A stretch of 64,000 nt of DNA from Candidatus Fermentithermobacillaceae bacterium (GTDB lineage: Bacteria > Bacillota > Sulfobacillia > Fermentithermobacillales > Fermentithermobacillaceae), in contig DULO01000130.1 of the NCBI GenBank assembly GCA_012840345.1, forward strand, positions 1 to 64,000, written 5' to 3'. Both the position numbers and the translations under genes were made by a program. The first letter of the stretch is position 1. Each line of letters starts with the position of its first letter. Below the pieces are notes generated by a model, which made no database searches, was not told the origin of the DNA, and saw nothing but the letters and a program-made list of their open reading frames with translations. Positions 8,731 to 17,691 of the stretch are shown here, in pieces.

Positions 8731-9573
8731 GTGAAAGTCCGACTGCTATCTCATGGCCACCTAAGGGGCACGTACAACATGGGAGTGGACGAGGCCATAC
8801 AGAGGGCCTGCCAACGGGGGGAGGTCCCGACCACCGTAAGGTTCTACCAGTGGGATCCTCCGTGCCTGTCGCTGGGGTACTTTCAAGACGCCCAAAAGGA
8901 AGTAAGCCTTGCGGGCCTGAAAGAAGCCGGGTTTGACTTGGTGCGGAGGGCGACGGGCGGCAAGGCGGTGCTCCACGACGACGAACTGACATACAGCGTG
9001 GTCGTGTCTGAAAAGGACCTACCCGGGTCGGTCCTGGAGACCTACCACAGGATCTCCGAGGCCTTGGTGCACGGGCTCAAGAACCTTGGCATACCGGTCA
9101 CCATAGCCGCTCTTGAGCACGGCGTCACCTCCCGCGACCCCAGGTTTCGGCAAGCGGCTTGTTTTTCGGCCCCGTCGTGGTACGAGATAGTGGCTTTCGG
9201 CAAGAAGGTGATCGGTTCCGCTCAAAACCGAAAGAACGGGGTCATCCTTCAACACGGTTCTATCCCCTTTGTGTTTGATGCCAAGAGGTTGGTGAGATGC
9301 CTCAATACAACTTCGGCTGAGCACGCCGCCAGGGTGGAGGCGATGTTGGGCAAGAAGGCTATAGGAGTATCCCAAGCGCTTGGAAGGGAAGTTAGCAGAG
9401 AAGAACTCGAAAGAGAGATCGTTAATGGCTTCAGGGACGCCTTGGGATGGGAACTGGAACCGGGCGAGCTAACCCAAGCTGAGTTGGCTGAGGCTCAGCA
9501 ATTGGCGGAGGAGAAGTACGGCAGCGAGAAGTGGACTTTGGAAAGAGGACGGCTTGAGGGAGACATCTACTAG
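8731..9573 (+). CDS. lipM: Octanoyl-[ACP]:protein octanoyltransferase
   Basis: LipM moves an octanoyl group from acyl carrier protein to GcvH, the first step of lipoate assembly. The 280 residues follow the B. subtilis LipM pattern: RRATGGKAVLHDDELTYS at residue 72, the catalytic cysteine C144 in ACFSAPSWYE, then VIGSAQ and NGVILQHGSI, and a C-terminal EEKYGSEKW. The cysteine in this context separates LipM from lipoate ligase LplA. The start is GTG with AAGGGGG upstream. It sits between the LipS-type pair and lpdA, so GcvH octanoylation is the evident job. Confidence 0.9.
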   Translation: MKVRLLSHGHLRGTYNMGVDEAIQRACQRGEVPTTVRFYQWDPPCLSLGYFQDAQKEVSLAGLKEAGFDLVRRATGGKAVLHDDELTYSVVVSEKDLPGSVLETYHRISEALVHGLKNLGIPVTIAALEHGVTSRDPRFRQAACFSAPSWYEIVAFGKKVIGSAQNRKNGVILQHGSIPFVFDAKRLVRCLNTTSAEHAARVEAMLGKKAIGVSQALGREVSREELEREIVNGFRDALGWELEPGELTQAELAEAQQLAEEKYGSEKWTLERGRLEGDIY

Positions 9574-9598
9574 AATACCTGGGTAGGAGGAAGAGAAC

Positions 9599-10993
9599 GT
9601 GTTTGATGTTGTCGTCATCGGAAGCGGCCCGGGTGGATACGTGGCGGCGATAAGAGGCGCTCAACTGGGCGGAAAGATCGCCCTGGTGGAAGGACATAAG
9701 ATTGGAGGGTGCTGCCTCAACGTCGGCTGCATCCCCACAAAGGCGCTTGTTCACGCGGCTCACACCTATATAAACTCCAAGCATTCCGAGAAATTCGGAG
9801 TAAAGAACCAGGGCGTGGAACTGGACCTGGCCGGAGTCATGGCCCATAAGGAAAGAACCGTCAACCAGCTCGTGACCGGCGTTGAGATGCTCCTCAAGGG
9901 GAATGGCGTTAGCGTGTACAGGGGATGGGCGCAGGTGCCCGCTCCGGGCAAAGTCGAAGTCACGATGCCCGACGGTTCCAAAGAGGTCCTTGAGACTAAG
10001 AACATCATCCTGGCCACAGGCTCGTCGCCCCAGCTTCCGCCCGTGTCAGAGGAAAGCCTGTCCCACACCATTTCTTCAGACGAAGCTCTCGCTCTAGACA
10101 AGGTGCCCGAGCGGCTCCTGGTCATCGGCGGCGGCGTTTTGGGCGTGGAGTTCGCCTGCATTTGGAACGCCTTCGGAGCGAAGGTAGAGATGGTGAAGAG
10201 GTCGCCTCTCATCCTGCCTCCTGTGGACGAAGAGATTTCCCGCCGGTTGATGCCGATTTTCAAGAGGAAAGGCATCAACGTTAACTCGGGAATCTACATC
10301 AAGGAGATCCGGGATGAAGGTGGAGAGAAAGTGTTGGTCGCCGATACCAAAGAAGGCGGCCAGAAGGAGTTCCGGGCGGATCTTGTCCTGGTGGCCATGG
10401 GCCGGGTCCCGAACTTCGGCGGCATCGACCTCGACTCGCTGGGAGTAGCCTACGACAAGAACGGCATCAAGACCGACGAGCGCATGGCTACCAGCGTTCC
10501 CGGCATATACGCCATCGGAGACGTGGTCGGAAAGACATTCCTGGCCCCCGTGGCTTCTGTGGAAGGCATCGTCGCCATGGAGAACATCTTCGGGCACGAC
10601 AAGACCATGGACTACTCGGTGGTGCCTTCGTGCGTCTTCTCCATCCCGGAGTGCGCGTCGGTTGGTCTCAAGGAAAGCCAAGCCAGGGAACAGGGCTTTA
10701 ACGTCAAGGTCTCCAAGTTCCCCTTCAGCGCGAACGGAAGGGCCGTCAGCATCGGAGAGACCGATGGCCTTGTCAAGGTGGTTGGAGACGCGGATACAGG
10801 CAAGATCCTCGGCATGCACATTCTCGGTCCTCACGCCGACGACCTGATCCACGAAGGCGCTTTGGCCATGAAGGCGAATCTTACAGCGAGAGAAGTGGCG
10901 GAGATGATCCATGCCCATCCGACCCTTCCCGAAGCGGTGCTTGAAGCGCTCCACGGAGTGCAAGACAAACCGTTGCATCTACTAACCAGATGA
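9599..10993 (+). CDS. lpdA: Dihydrolipoyl dehydrogenase (glycine cleavage L protein)
   Basis: This FAD enzyme re-oxidises dihydrolipoyl-GcvH with NAD. The N-terminal FAD-binding motif is [11 protein letters not shown], the redox disulfide is CLNVGC (C39, C44), the NAD-binding motif is [12 protein letters not shown], and [13 protein letters not shown] is the second FAD contact. The C-terminal dimer domain has the catalytic [10 protein letters not shown]. The length of 464 residues is normal. The GTG start is preceded by AGGAGG. It overlaps the next gene's first ATG. Confidence 0.96.
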   Translation: MFDVVVIGSGPGGYVAAIRGAQLGGKIALVEGHKIGGCCLNVGCIPTKALVHAAHTYINSKHSEKFGVKNQGVELDLAGVMAHKERTVNQLVTGVEMLLKGNGVSVYRGWAQVPAPGKVEVTMPDGSKEVLETKNIILATGSSPQLPPVSEESLSHTISSDEALALDKVPERLLVIGGGVLGVEFACIWNAFGAKVEMVKRSPLILPPVDEEISRRLMPIFKRKGINVNSGIYIKEIRDEGGEKVLVADTKEGGQKEFRADLVLVAMGRVPNFGGIDLDSLGVAYDKNGIKTDERMATSVPGIYAIGDVVGKTFLAPVASVEGIVAMENIFGHDKTMDYSVVPSCVFSIPECASVGLKESQAREQGFNVKVSKFPFSANGRAVSIGETDGLVKVVGDADTGKILGMHILGPHADDLIHEGALAMKANLTAREVAEMIHAHPTLPEAVLEALHGVQDKPLHLLTR

Positions 10994-11007
10994 AAGGCGG
11001 AACCGAG

Positions 11008-12246
11008 ATGAAGACCTTAGCCCAGCTTGATCCGGAGGTTTTCGGCGCGATAGAGGCGGAGAAAGCCCGCCAGATGGAAGTCATCGAGCTCATAGCTTCG
11101 GAAAACCTTGTGTCCAAGGCGGTGCTGGAGGCCGCCGGGTCTGTAATGACCAATAAGTACGCCGAAGGCTATCCTGCCCGCAGGTATTACGGCGGCTGCC
11201 AGTGTGTGGACGTGGTGGAAGACCTCGCCAGGGACCGCGCCAAGAAGTTGTTTGGGGCGGATCACGTCAACGTCCAGCCCCACTCTGGTTCCCAGGCAAA
11301 CACGGGCGTGTATTTCGCTTGCCTAAAGCCCGGAGACACCGTGTTGGGCATGAACCTGTCCCACGGCGGCCACCTGACCCACGGAAGCCCGGTAAACCTA
11401 TCAGGCAAATACTTCAACTTCGTCGCGTACGGGGTTGACAGGAAGACTGAGCTTATCGATTTCGACGCGGTGCGCGAACTGGCTCTTCAGCATAAACCAA
11501 AGCTGATAATCGCAGGCGCCAGCGCCTATCCAAGGACCTTGGACTTCCAGGCGTTCAGGTCGATAGCCGACGAAGTAGGGGCCCTGTTAATGGTGGATAT
11601 GGCCCACATCGCGGGACTGGTCGCCGCGGGACTCCATCCCAGCCCGGTTCCTCACGCTCAGTTTGTGACCACCACGACCCATAAGACCCTGCGAGGGCCC
11701 CGGGGCGGCATGATCCTCTGCACGTCCGAGTGGGCAAACGCGATCGACAAGGCGATTTTCCCCGGAATCCAGGGCGGGCCTCTCATGCACATCATCGCGG
11801 CCAAAGCCGTGGCCTTCAAAGAAGCTCTGGAACCTTCTTTCAAAGACTACCAGACGCAGATCGTAAAGAACGCCAAGACCCTGGCGGAAGAACTGATGTC
11901 GCGAGGGTACCGGCTGGTATCGGGCGGTACCGACACCCATCTCATGCTCGTTGACCTGACCCCCAAGGGGATCACCGGCCGCGAGGCGGAGCTCCTTCTG
12001 GACGAAGTAGGGATCACCGTCAACAAGAACGGGATTCCTTTTGATACCAAGAAACCTACGGTTACCAGCGGCATAAGGATCGGCACCCCGGCGGTTACTA
12101 CTAGAGGGATGAAAGAAGAAGAGATGAAGGTTATCGCCCGCCTCATAGACGAGACCTTGACCTCTCGAGACGACGAGCAGGTCAGGGTCAGGGTGGCGGC
12201 CGAAGTGAAAGAGCTTACCGGGAGGTTCCCGTTCTACCTGGACTAG
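11008..12246 (+). CDS. glyA: Serine hydroxymethyltransferase
   Basis: This PLP enzyme interconverts glycine plus methylene-tetrahydrofolate and serine. Behind the cleavage system it can condense a second glycine with the one-carbon unit. Motifs are [10 protein letters not shown] (residue 27), [11 protein letters not shown] (53), VDMAHIAGL (196) and the PLP lysine K226 in [14 protein letters not shown]. The length is 412 residues from ATG 11008, which has AAGGCGG 8 nt upstream; ATG 10990 is possible and overlaps lpdA. It is the last gene of the glycine block. Confidence 0.96.
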   Translation: MKTLAQLDPEVFGAIEAEKARQMEVIELIASENLVSKAVLEAAGSVMTNKYAEGYPARRYYGGCQCVDVVEDLARDRAKKLFGADHVNVQPHSGSQANTGVYFACLKPGDTVLGMNLSHGGHLTHGSPVNLSGKYFNFVAYGVDRKTELIDFDAVRELALQHKPKLIIAGASAYPRTLDFQAFRSIADEVGALLMVDMAHIAGLVAAGLHPSPVPHAQFVTTTTHKTLRGPRGGMILCTSEWANAIDKAIFPGIQGGPLMHIIAAKAVAFKEALEPSFKDYQTQIVKNAKTLAEELMSRGYRLVSGGTDTHLMLVDLTPKGITGREAELLLDEVGITVNKNGIPFDTKKPTVTSGIRIGTPAVTTRGMKEEEMKVIARLIDETLTSRDDEQVRVRVAAEVKELTGRFPFYLD

Positions 12247-12283
12247 CGCTATGTGGTAGAATTGGCAAGTGAATTCTTGGTAG

Positions 12284-12325
12284 CTGCCCGGCGCCGGGCG
12301 AGTGCCGTGTTCCCGCGCCGGGCAG
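12284..12325 (+). other. Hairpin between glyA and the Xaa-Pro peptidase gene
   Basis: CTGCCCGGCGC (12284-12294) is the exact reverse complement of GCGCCGGGCAG (12315-12325), giving an 11-bp stem. No T run follows, and the next gene's GGAGG lies 21 nt downstream, outside the stem. It may be a weak or factor-assisted terminator for the glycine operon. Confidence 0.55.
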
Positions 12326-12360
12326 TTGAATGGATATGGGGCAGCTGGAGGTGGGCGAAA

Positions 12361-13440
12361 ATGAGTTCTTTGAGCTCTCGTTTGGAAGCGATCCGCGCCA
12401 AGATGGGCGACGAGCAGGTTGACGGCTTCCTTGTGACTTCCATGACAAACTGGCGGTACGTCTCTGGGTTTACCGGGGACGCAGGATGTCTCTTGGTGAC
12501 CCACGACAAAGCGTTTCTCTTGACCGACTCGCGGTACGTTGAGCAGGCAGAAAAGCAGTGCCCGGGATTCTCGGTCAAGAAGACCACCCACGACGAAGAC
12601 GTGCTGAAGGACGTGGTCCGCAAAGAAGGGGTGAAGCGCCTCGCTTTTGAGAAGCGCCATACCTCCTATGAAGAGTGGGAGAAGCTGCGGGACCGGCTTT
12701 CCGACGTAGAACTCAAAGGGATTACCGGGTGGGTCGAAAACCTCCGGATGGTTAAGACCCCTGAGGAGATAGAACTAATCGCCCGGGCTCAGGAGATAGC
12801 GGACGACGCGTTTGCTCTTTTGTTCCAGTCCATCCGCAAAGGCGCGCGAGAAGAGGACCTTGCTTTGGAACTGGAATTCACCATGAGGAAGATGGGGGCC
12901 GAATCTGTGAGTTTCCCCATTATCGTCGTCTCCGGGGAGAGGTCGTCTCTGCCCCACGGAACGCCCACCGGCAAGACCTTGGCGGACGGAGACTTCGTCA
13001 CGTTCGATTTTGGCGCCACCTATCAAGGGTACCATTCTGACGAGACCCGTACATTTGTGATTGGGCATCTAGACAAGAAGCATGAGGAAGTTTATGGTAT
13101 AGTGCTGGAAGCGCAAGAAGCGGCTCTTCGGGCCGTGAAGCCCGGGGTGTTGGCAAGGGATGTAGACTTGGCCGGCAGAAAGGTTATTGAGGACGCCGGC
13201 TACGGCGAGTATTTCGGGCACGGGATAGGCCACGGTGTGGGCCTGGAGATCCACGAGGGTCCTTCGGTGTCCGTGAAATCGGAGACGGTGTTGGAGCCGG
13301 GGATGGTCATCACAATAGAACCCGGAATCTACATCCCCGGTTTTGGCGGCGTCAGGGTTGAGGAACTGGTGGTCGTGACCGACGATGGAATGCGGGTGCT
13401 CACCCAAAGTCCGAAAGAACTGACCGTCATCAAGGCATGA
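12361..13440 (+). CDS. Xaa-Pro aminopeptidase, M24 family
   Basis: This is a dinuclear-metal aminopeptidase that removes N-terminal residues preceding proline; such a gene often precedes efp in Firmicutes (YqhT-like). The N-terminal creatinase-like domain starts MSSLSSRLEAIRAKM and has TNWRYVSGFTGDAG. The catalytic domain has the metal ligands in FDFGATYQGYHSDETRTF, HGIGHGVGLEIHEGP, IEPGIYIPGFGGVRVEE. The length is 359 residues from ATG 12361 with GGAGG 9 nt upstream. EF-P itself serves proline-rich translation, which makes the pairing functionally suggestive. Confidence 0.92.
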   Translation: MSSLSSRLEAIRAKMGDEQVDGFLVTSMTNWRYVSGFTGDAGCLLVTHDKAFLLTDSRYVEQAEKQCPGFSVKKTTHDEDVLKDVVRKEGVKRLAFEKRHTSYEEWEKLRDRLSDVELKGITGWVENLRMVKTPEEIELIARAQEIADDAFALLFQSIRKGAREEDLALELEFTMRKMGAESVSFPIIVVSGERSSLPHGTPTGKTLADGDFVTFDFGATYQGYHSDETRTFVIGHLDKKHEEVYGIVLEAQEAALRAVKPGVLARDVDLAGRKVIEDAGYGEYFGHGIGHGVGLEIHEGPSVSVKSETVLEPGMVITIEPGIYIPGFGGVRVEELVVVTDDGMRVLTQSPKELTVIKA

Positions 13441-13482
13441 TAGCTTCAAAGTCGAGTCTTTTTGATTGAGAGGGATTATCAG

Positions 13483-14040
13483 ATGATATCGACCAATGAC
13501 TTTCACACAGGAGTCACGGTGCAAATTGACGGCCAGCCGTGGGTTGTGGTGGACTTCCAACACGTGAAACCGGGGAAAGGCTCGGCTTTTGTCAGGGCCA
13601 AGATCAAGAACGTGATCACCGGGGCTGTCCTAGAGAGGACGTTTAACGCGGGCGACAAGCTTCCCAGGGCACACATTGAGAAGCGCGAGGCTCAGTTCCT
13701 GTACGCGATGGACGACGAAATGACGTTCATGGATACCGAGACTTTCGAGCAAACTGTGATAACCAGGCAGAATGTGGGCCCGGGCGCCATGTATCTCAAA
13801 GAGAACATGAATGTCTTTATTTTGAGTTATGATAACAGGGTTATCGGTGTCGAGGTCCCCAACTTTGTGGAACTTAAGGTTGTCGAGACCGACCCAGGCT
13901 TCAAGGGCGACACCGCGACCGGCGGCTCCAAGCCCGCCAAGCTGGAGACGGGGGCCGTGATCAAGGTCCCGCTGTTCGTGAACGTCGGCGACGTCCTAAA
14001 AGTGGACACTCGCACGGGGACTTACATAGAACGCGTGTAG
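13483..14040 (+). CDS. efp: Translation elongation factor P
   Basis: EF-P relieves ribosome stalling at polyproline. The protein has 185 residues, the standard size, from ATG 13483; an upstream TTG at 13462 would add seven residues without a better ribosome site. The tip loop reads HVKPGKGSAF with lysine at position 32, as in B. subtilis, where it is 5-aminopentanolylated. It lacks the surroundings of the EpmA/beta-lysine type, and no epm genes are near. KOW-like N-terminus and the C-terminal GDVLKVDTRTGTYIERV are typical. Confidence 0.97.
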   Translation: MISTNDFHTGVTVQIDGQPWVVVDFQHVKPGKGSAFVRAKIKNVITGAVLERTFNAGDKLPRAHIEKREAQFLYAMDDEMTFMDTETFEQTVITRQNVGPGAMYLKENMNVFILSYDNRVIGVEVPNFVELKVVETDPGFKGDTATGGSKPAKLETGAVIKVPLFVNVGDVLKVDTRTGTYIERV

Positions 14041-14101
14041 TGGACCGCTCGGGACACGATTCTCCAAACGCGTTAGTCTAAGGTAAAAGGAGGAAGAAGA
14101 G

Positions 14102-14536
14102 ATGTCTGACCTAAAGGAAAGGGTTTCTTATCTACAAGGTTTGGTGGAGGGTCTGGAAATCAGCGAGGCCACCAAAGAAGGCAAGGCCATCAAGGTTATA
14201 GCCGAGGTTCTGAAGGAGATGGCCCAGGCCATCGAGGAACTCACTGAGAGCCAGGACGATCTGCAAGACTACGTAGATTCCCTGGACGAGGATCTCGCCG
14301 ATCTTGAGGAAGAGGTCTACGGCAGCGATTTCGTGGAGGTGCGGTGCCCGAACTGCGGCGAGCTCATCGAGGTCGAGGCATCCGTCCTAGACGACGAGGA
14401 CACGGATATCGTCTGTCCCGAGTGCGGCGAGACCTTCTCATGCGACGATGTAGAGTGGCCCGACGACGAAGACGAGGACGACGAGGAAGACGAAGACGAC
14501 GAGTGCTGCTGCTGCGAAGACGAGTCCAAGGAGTAG
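14102..14536 (+). CDS. Acidic zinc-ribbon protein, CD1247 N-terminal domain family
   Basis: This 144-residue protein has a helical N-terminus (SYLQGLVEGLEISEATKEGKA) typical of small clostridial proteins encoded next to efp. A predicted coiled coil follows (residues 40-75), then two CxxC pairs (CPNC and CPEC) likely to bind zinc. The tail is almost entirely Asp/Glu with a CCCC cluster near residue 136. The function is unknown. An AAAGGAGGAAG ribosome site precedes ATG 14102, and the efp-to-gene distance of 61 nt suggests cotranscription with efp. Confidence 0.75.
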   Translation: MSDLKERVSYLQGLVEGLEISEATKEGKAIKVIAEVLKEMAQAIEELTESQDDLQDYVDSLDEDLADLEEEVYGSDFVEVRCPNCGELIEVEASVLDDEDTDIVCPECGETFSCDDVEWPDDEDEDDEEDEDDECCCCEDESKE

Positions 14537-14569
14537 TCCGCGGGTCTTATTGGGACGGTAGGTAAACGT

Positions 14570-14600
14570 AAAGCCAGGCGCTGTTCCGCCTGGCTTTTGT
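14570..14600 (+). terminator. Intrinsic terminator, probably bidirectional
   Basis: AAAGCCAGGCG (14570-14580) pairs with CGCCTGGCTTTT (14587-14598) around CTGTTC and is followed by GTTCATTT. On the minus strand the same stem is followed by TTTACGTTT, so it can also end the convergent CPBP gene's transcript. Confidence 0.85.
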
Positions 14601-14677
14601 TCATTTCTTAGTCGTTACGCCGGTGTCTCCGTAGGGTACTGCGCGCCCGCGTTCCCTTAGGCCTGAGGTGCCGGCTC

Positions 14678-15412
14678 CTACTTAACAACCCTTACTATGT
14701 AAGAGATCGTGGCTAGTATCCCGTCGGACGCGTTGTGCACCAGAACGGGACCGAGCAGACTCTTTGTGCGATCGTACATTATCGCGTGGAAAATCCCGAA
14801 GGCAAAGGCGATGCCCACCTGCATCGGGTCAAGATACGTTATCTTAAACGGGACTAACGTGAAACCGACGTGAGCCAGGGCGAAGAGTATGGCGGCTATA
14901 AAGCCCGCCGACGGTACGTCCAAACCCGCAACACGGATTCTCTCTCCCCAGGATCTGGACAGCACAGTCATGATAAGGGCTCTGAACAGCAGTTCTTCCG
15001 AAATCCCCGGCATCGTGAACAAGAACAGCAGGTTGCCGACGACGTTTCGCGCCGTCATATCATGGTCTATGGCGGAAGGGACTCCCGACGGAGATATACT
15101 GAGCCACGCGACTATGAGGCTGTAGACGACGCAGCCGATGCAAAACTTCCAAGTCACGTCAAGGGACCATTCCTTCTGGTTTAGGTTTAGGCCCCACTCT
15201 GAAGCGGGCCGTTTCCACAAAACCGAGAGCACGAAAATGACTATCCCGACAAGCAACGCTTGGACGATGTGATGCAGGAAACGCCACGCGAAAACCCCGT
15301 CCGGGTCGATGCTTTGAAACGTGCCGATGGCGGCATCGGCGGAAACTGAAGAAGCCAGGGGAATCAGGTAGGCCAATAGGACTGCAAGAACCAGGTCCCG
15401 CAGCTTTTTCAT
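14678..15412 (-). CDS. CPBP family intramembrane glutamic metalloprotease
   Basis: This multi-spanning membrane protein of 244 residues has about seven hydrophobic segments, the first serving as signal anchor. The family's conserved motifs are visible: GISEELLFRAL (the EExxxR motif), FALAHVGF and the last membrane-segment histidine/asparagine in LGPVLVHNASDGI. Relatives of the Rce1/Abi group cleave prenylated proteins or bacteriocins, or process regulators; no substrate can be inferred here. It is the only minus-strand gene in the first 61 kb and stands divergent from the spoIIIA operon. Confidence 0.85.
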   Translation of the reverse strand: MKKLRDLVLAVLLAYLIPLASSVSADAAIGTFQSIDPDGVFAWRFLHHIVQALLVGIVIFVLSVLWKRPASEWGLNLNQKEWSLDVTWKFCIGCVVYSLIVAWLSISPSGVPSAIDHDMTARNVVGNLLFLFTMPGISEELLFRALIMTVLSRSWGERIRVAGLDVPSAGFIAAILFALAHVGFTLVPFKITYLDPMQVGIAFAFGIFHAIMYDRTKSLLGPVLVHNASDGILATISYIVRVVK

Positions 15413-15488
15413 TGTGTCTGGTCTCTCCTCTACTGTCCCAGATGATGTATTGCTTGGAACACGGAGCCATGTGTTTACACTAACTCAG

Positions 15489-15517
15489 TCATATACGCTT
15501 GTCCACCCCAATAGTGT
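15489..15517 (+). promoter_or_regulatory. Candidate sigma-E promoter of the spoIIIA operon
   Basis: TCATATA (15489-15495) matches the sigma-E -35 element well. AATAGTGT (15510-15517) is a partial match to the -10 element with the usual 14-bp spacing. It lies 23 bp before spoIIIAA, where B. subtilis has its sigma-E promoter. Confidence 0.45.
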
Positions 15518-15540
15518 TATGACAACGGGGAGGGACGACG

Positions 15541-16491
15541 ATGGCACTGGCCGCCGCTGAACTGGATAGACTGGACCGCCAGGTCCTTTCCCTCTTTTCC
15601 CCTTCCGTTCGTTCGGGGCTCCTGGATTACTTCGCGCGCCGCCCTGACGCCGCTTTGACCGTCCAGGAGATCAGGCTTAGGAAGGGCCGGCCTGTCTCTA
15701 TCGTGAGACCGGACGGAGATAGCCTTATCCAACCTCTGGTTACTCAAGACGATATCGACAAGACCCTATCCCTCATAACCGACTGCTCTTACTACGCTTT
15801 GGAAAACGAACTGGCCAACGGCTACATAACGGTCCCGGGCGGTCACAGGGTAGGACTGACCGGCCAGACCGCCGTCTGGGCTGACGGCTCAATCCGCATA
15901 AGGGAGGTAAGCGGGTTCTGTTTCCGCGTCGCCAGAGAGGTAAAGGGAGTGGCCGAGAGAATCATCCGCCATCTTATGGGGCCATGGCCGGGCAGACTGG
16001 CGTCCACTCTGATCATTTCTCCCCCCGGGTGCGGAAAGACCACGCTCTTGCGGGATCTCTGCCGCTTGGCCGGGGAAGGGGTTCCGGAGATAGGGTTGCG
16101 CCCGGCTCAGGTGGGCATAGTCGACGAACGTTCAGAAATAGCGGCGTGCCACAGGGGCGTGCCCCAACACGACGTCGGGCCTCGTGCCGACGTCTTGGAC
16201 AGGTGCCCCAAGGCCCGCGGAATGATGATGCTCCAGCGGTCCATGGGTCCCGGCGTTATAGCCACGGACGAGATAGGAAGCGAGGAAGATGCCAGGGCGG
16301 TGGCGGCGGTCCTCGCGGGAGGGGCAAGCGTCTTGGCCACTTGCCACGGCCGAGACATTCTTCAAGTCAAGAAGCAGCCCCACTCGGCATGGCTCATCGA
16401 GAAGGGGTATTTCCAAAAGGCCGTGGTCCTGTCCAGAAGGCTAGGACCGGGCACGGTTGAGTACGTGGGAGATGTAAACGGGCATGTTTGA
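15541..16491 (+). CDS. spoIIIAA: Stage III sporulation protein AA (ATPase)
   Basis: This is the cytoplasmic ATPase of the SpoIIIA-SpoIIQ channel between mother cell and forespore, related to secretion ATPases. It has 316 residues; Walker A is PPGCGKT at residues 161-167, Walker B the IVDERSEIAAC segment, and GVIATDEIGSEED lies downstream. The N-terminus carries EIRLRKGRPVSIV, a SpoIIIAA hallmark. It overlaps spoIIIAB by 8 nt. Expression is expected in the mother cell under sigma-E. Confidence 0.96.
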   Translation: MALAAAELDRLDRQVLSLFSPSVRSGLLDYFARRPDAALTVQEIRLRKGRPVSIVRPDGDSLIQPLVTQDDIDKTLSLITDCSYYALENELANGYITVPGGHRVGLTGQTAVWADGSIRIREVSGFCFRVAREVKGVAERIIRHLMGPWPGRLASTLIISPPGCGKTTLLRDLCRLAGEGVPEIGLRPAQVGIVDERSEIAACHRGVPQHDVGPRADVLDRCPKARGMMMLQRSMGPGVIATDEIGSEEDARAVAAVLAGGASVLATCHGRDILQVKKQPHSAWLIEKGYFQKAVVLSRRLGPGTVEYVGDVNGHV

Positions 16492-17029
16492 ACTGCCGGT
16501 AGCGTTGGTGAAAGGTGCCGGGGCGTTGAGCGTGATCGCCGCGGGCACCCTAATAGGCCTCGGGCTCGCCGGAAGGCTGGAAGAGGACCTCCGGGAGATG
16601 GAGAGGCTCGAATCCCTGCTCATAGGGCTGGGCACCGAGATCTCGTATGCCCTGGTCCCGCTTCCCGAAGCCCTGCGGAAACATGGAAACAGGGTTGGCG
16701 GCGCCATAGGAAAGGTAGTGTCGCGGATCGGTGAACTGTCAGGGCTGGAGCGCCGAAGAACCCTGGCCGAAGCCGCGTCAATGGCGCTGGACGAGGCGGC
16801 GGGTCTCGGAGAGCCTCCTTTGCTTCCATTTCACGCCGCCTTGCTATTGGATCTGGCCAGGGTCCTGGGGACAACCGGGCACAAGGAGCAAGCCGCGTAC
16901 ATAGACCACGCCCTGGCGAGCGTCCGGGCCCACAGGCGAGCCAGCGAGGACGAACTCCGGAAGAGGGCCCGGGTGTACCGGTATCTTGGAGTCTTGTCGT
17001 CAGTATCTTTGGTCATAGTCATGCTCTAG
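16484..17029 (+). CDS. spoIIIAB: Stage III sporulation protein AB
   Basis: The protein has 181 residues with a hydrophobic N-terminal segment (residues 8-30) and a C-terminal membrane segment (YRYLGVLSSVSLVIVML). LGTEISYALVPLPEAL is typical of the SpoIIIAB family, which resembles GspF-like inner-membrane components. It is the second gene of the eight-gene operon and overlaps spoIIIAA. Confidence 0.93.
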   Translation: MFELPVALVKGAGALSVIAAGTLIGLGLAGRLEEDLREMERLESLLIGLGTEISYALVPLPEALRKHGNRVGGAIGKVVSRIGELSGLERRRTLAEAASMALDEAAGLGEPPLLPFHAALLLDLARVLGTTGHKEQAAYIDHALASVRAHRRASEDELRKRARVYRYLGVLSSVSLVIVML

Positions 17030-17054
17030 ACGTTCTATTGCGGGAGGGCTCTCC

Positions 17055-17255
17055 ATGGTCAGCGCGGACCTAATCTTCAAGATAGCGGGGATCGCCATGA
17101 TCGTGTCGGTGATCCACTCAGTCATCAAGCAGGCGGGCAAGGACGAGTACTTGTGGATGGTCACGTTAACCGGCGTGGTGCTGGTCCTGAGCCTGGTGAT
17201 CAACGTCGTGGCCGACTTCTTCCGGGCGGTCCGGACAACCTTCCAACTTCCGTGA
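17055..17255 (+). CDS. spoIIIAC: Stage III sporulation protein AC
   Basis: This tiny membrane protein of 66 residues has two membrane segments (residues 5-22 and 35-60), the standard size for SpoIIIAC. The sequence MVSADLIFKIAGIAMIVSV is characteristic. GGGAGGG precedes ATG 17055. It belongs to the SpoIIIA channel base and is separated from spoIIIAD by one base. Confidence 0.93.
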   Translation: MVSADLIFKIAGIAMIVSVIHSVIKQAGKDEYLWMVTLTGVVLVLSLVINVVADFFRAVRTTFQLP

Positions 17256-17256
17256 G

Positions 17257-17655
17257 GTGGCGACCTACGTGGAAATCGTCCAGATAGCCGGACTCGGCAT
17301 AGTCGCGAGCGTGCTGCTGCTTCTCCTGCGCAAGGAGCGCCCTGAGTTAGCCATCGGCCTCACCCTGGTAGCTGGGCTCATGCTGTTTTTCCTGATCCTG
17401 CCCAGGTTGTCTCAGGTGGTCTCTGCGTTTACGAGTCTCGCTTCTGAGTCCGGGATCGGCCCCCTGTATTTTGGCATCATCTTGAAGGTCTTGGCCGTTT
17501 CCTACATCGCGGACTTTGCCGCGGCCCTGTGCAGGGACGCCGGCGAAGAGCTCATGGCCTCCCGGGTGGAGATGGCGGGAAGGGTGCTTATCCTTGTGTC
17601 GGCGCTTCCAATAGTGAGAGAGGTTTTGGATGTCATACGGAGCCTGTTGGGCTAA
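17257..17655 (+). CDS. spoIIIAD: Stage III sporulation protein AD
   Basis: The protein has 132 residues with three to four membrane segments. It begins at a GTG directly after the spoIIIAC stop; the GAGG of the SpoIIIAC tail could serve as part of its ribosome site. The ISLR-like end (SALPIVREVLDVIRSLL) and GPLYFGIILKVLAVSYIADF match the family. Its partner is SpoIIIAC/AE in the mother-cell membrane. Confidence 0.93.
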   Translation: MATYVEIVQIAGLGIVASVLLLLLRKERPELAIGLTLVAGLMLFFLILPRLSQVVSAFTSLASESGIGPLYFGIILKVLAVSYIADFAAALCRDAGEELMASRVEMAGRVLILVSALPIVREVLDVIRSLLG

Positions 17656-17691
17656 GAGGAAGACTTTCGGGGTTCTGCGGAGGTGGCGGAA

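Noticed and set aside
8731..9573. Lipoate-protein ligase LplA
   Set aside because: The cysteine in ACFSAPSWYE and the following GSAQ/NGVILQHGSI pattern match octanoyltransferase LipM rather than LplA.
10094..10978. 294-codon minus-strand frame opposite lpdA
   Set aside because: Long antisense frames are common in this GC-rich coding DNA; the plus strand encodes an unmistakable dihydrolipoyl dehydrogenase. Same for the minus-strand frames opposite gcvPB, spoIIIAE and the sigma-54 regulator.
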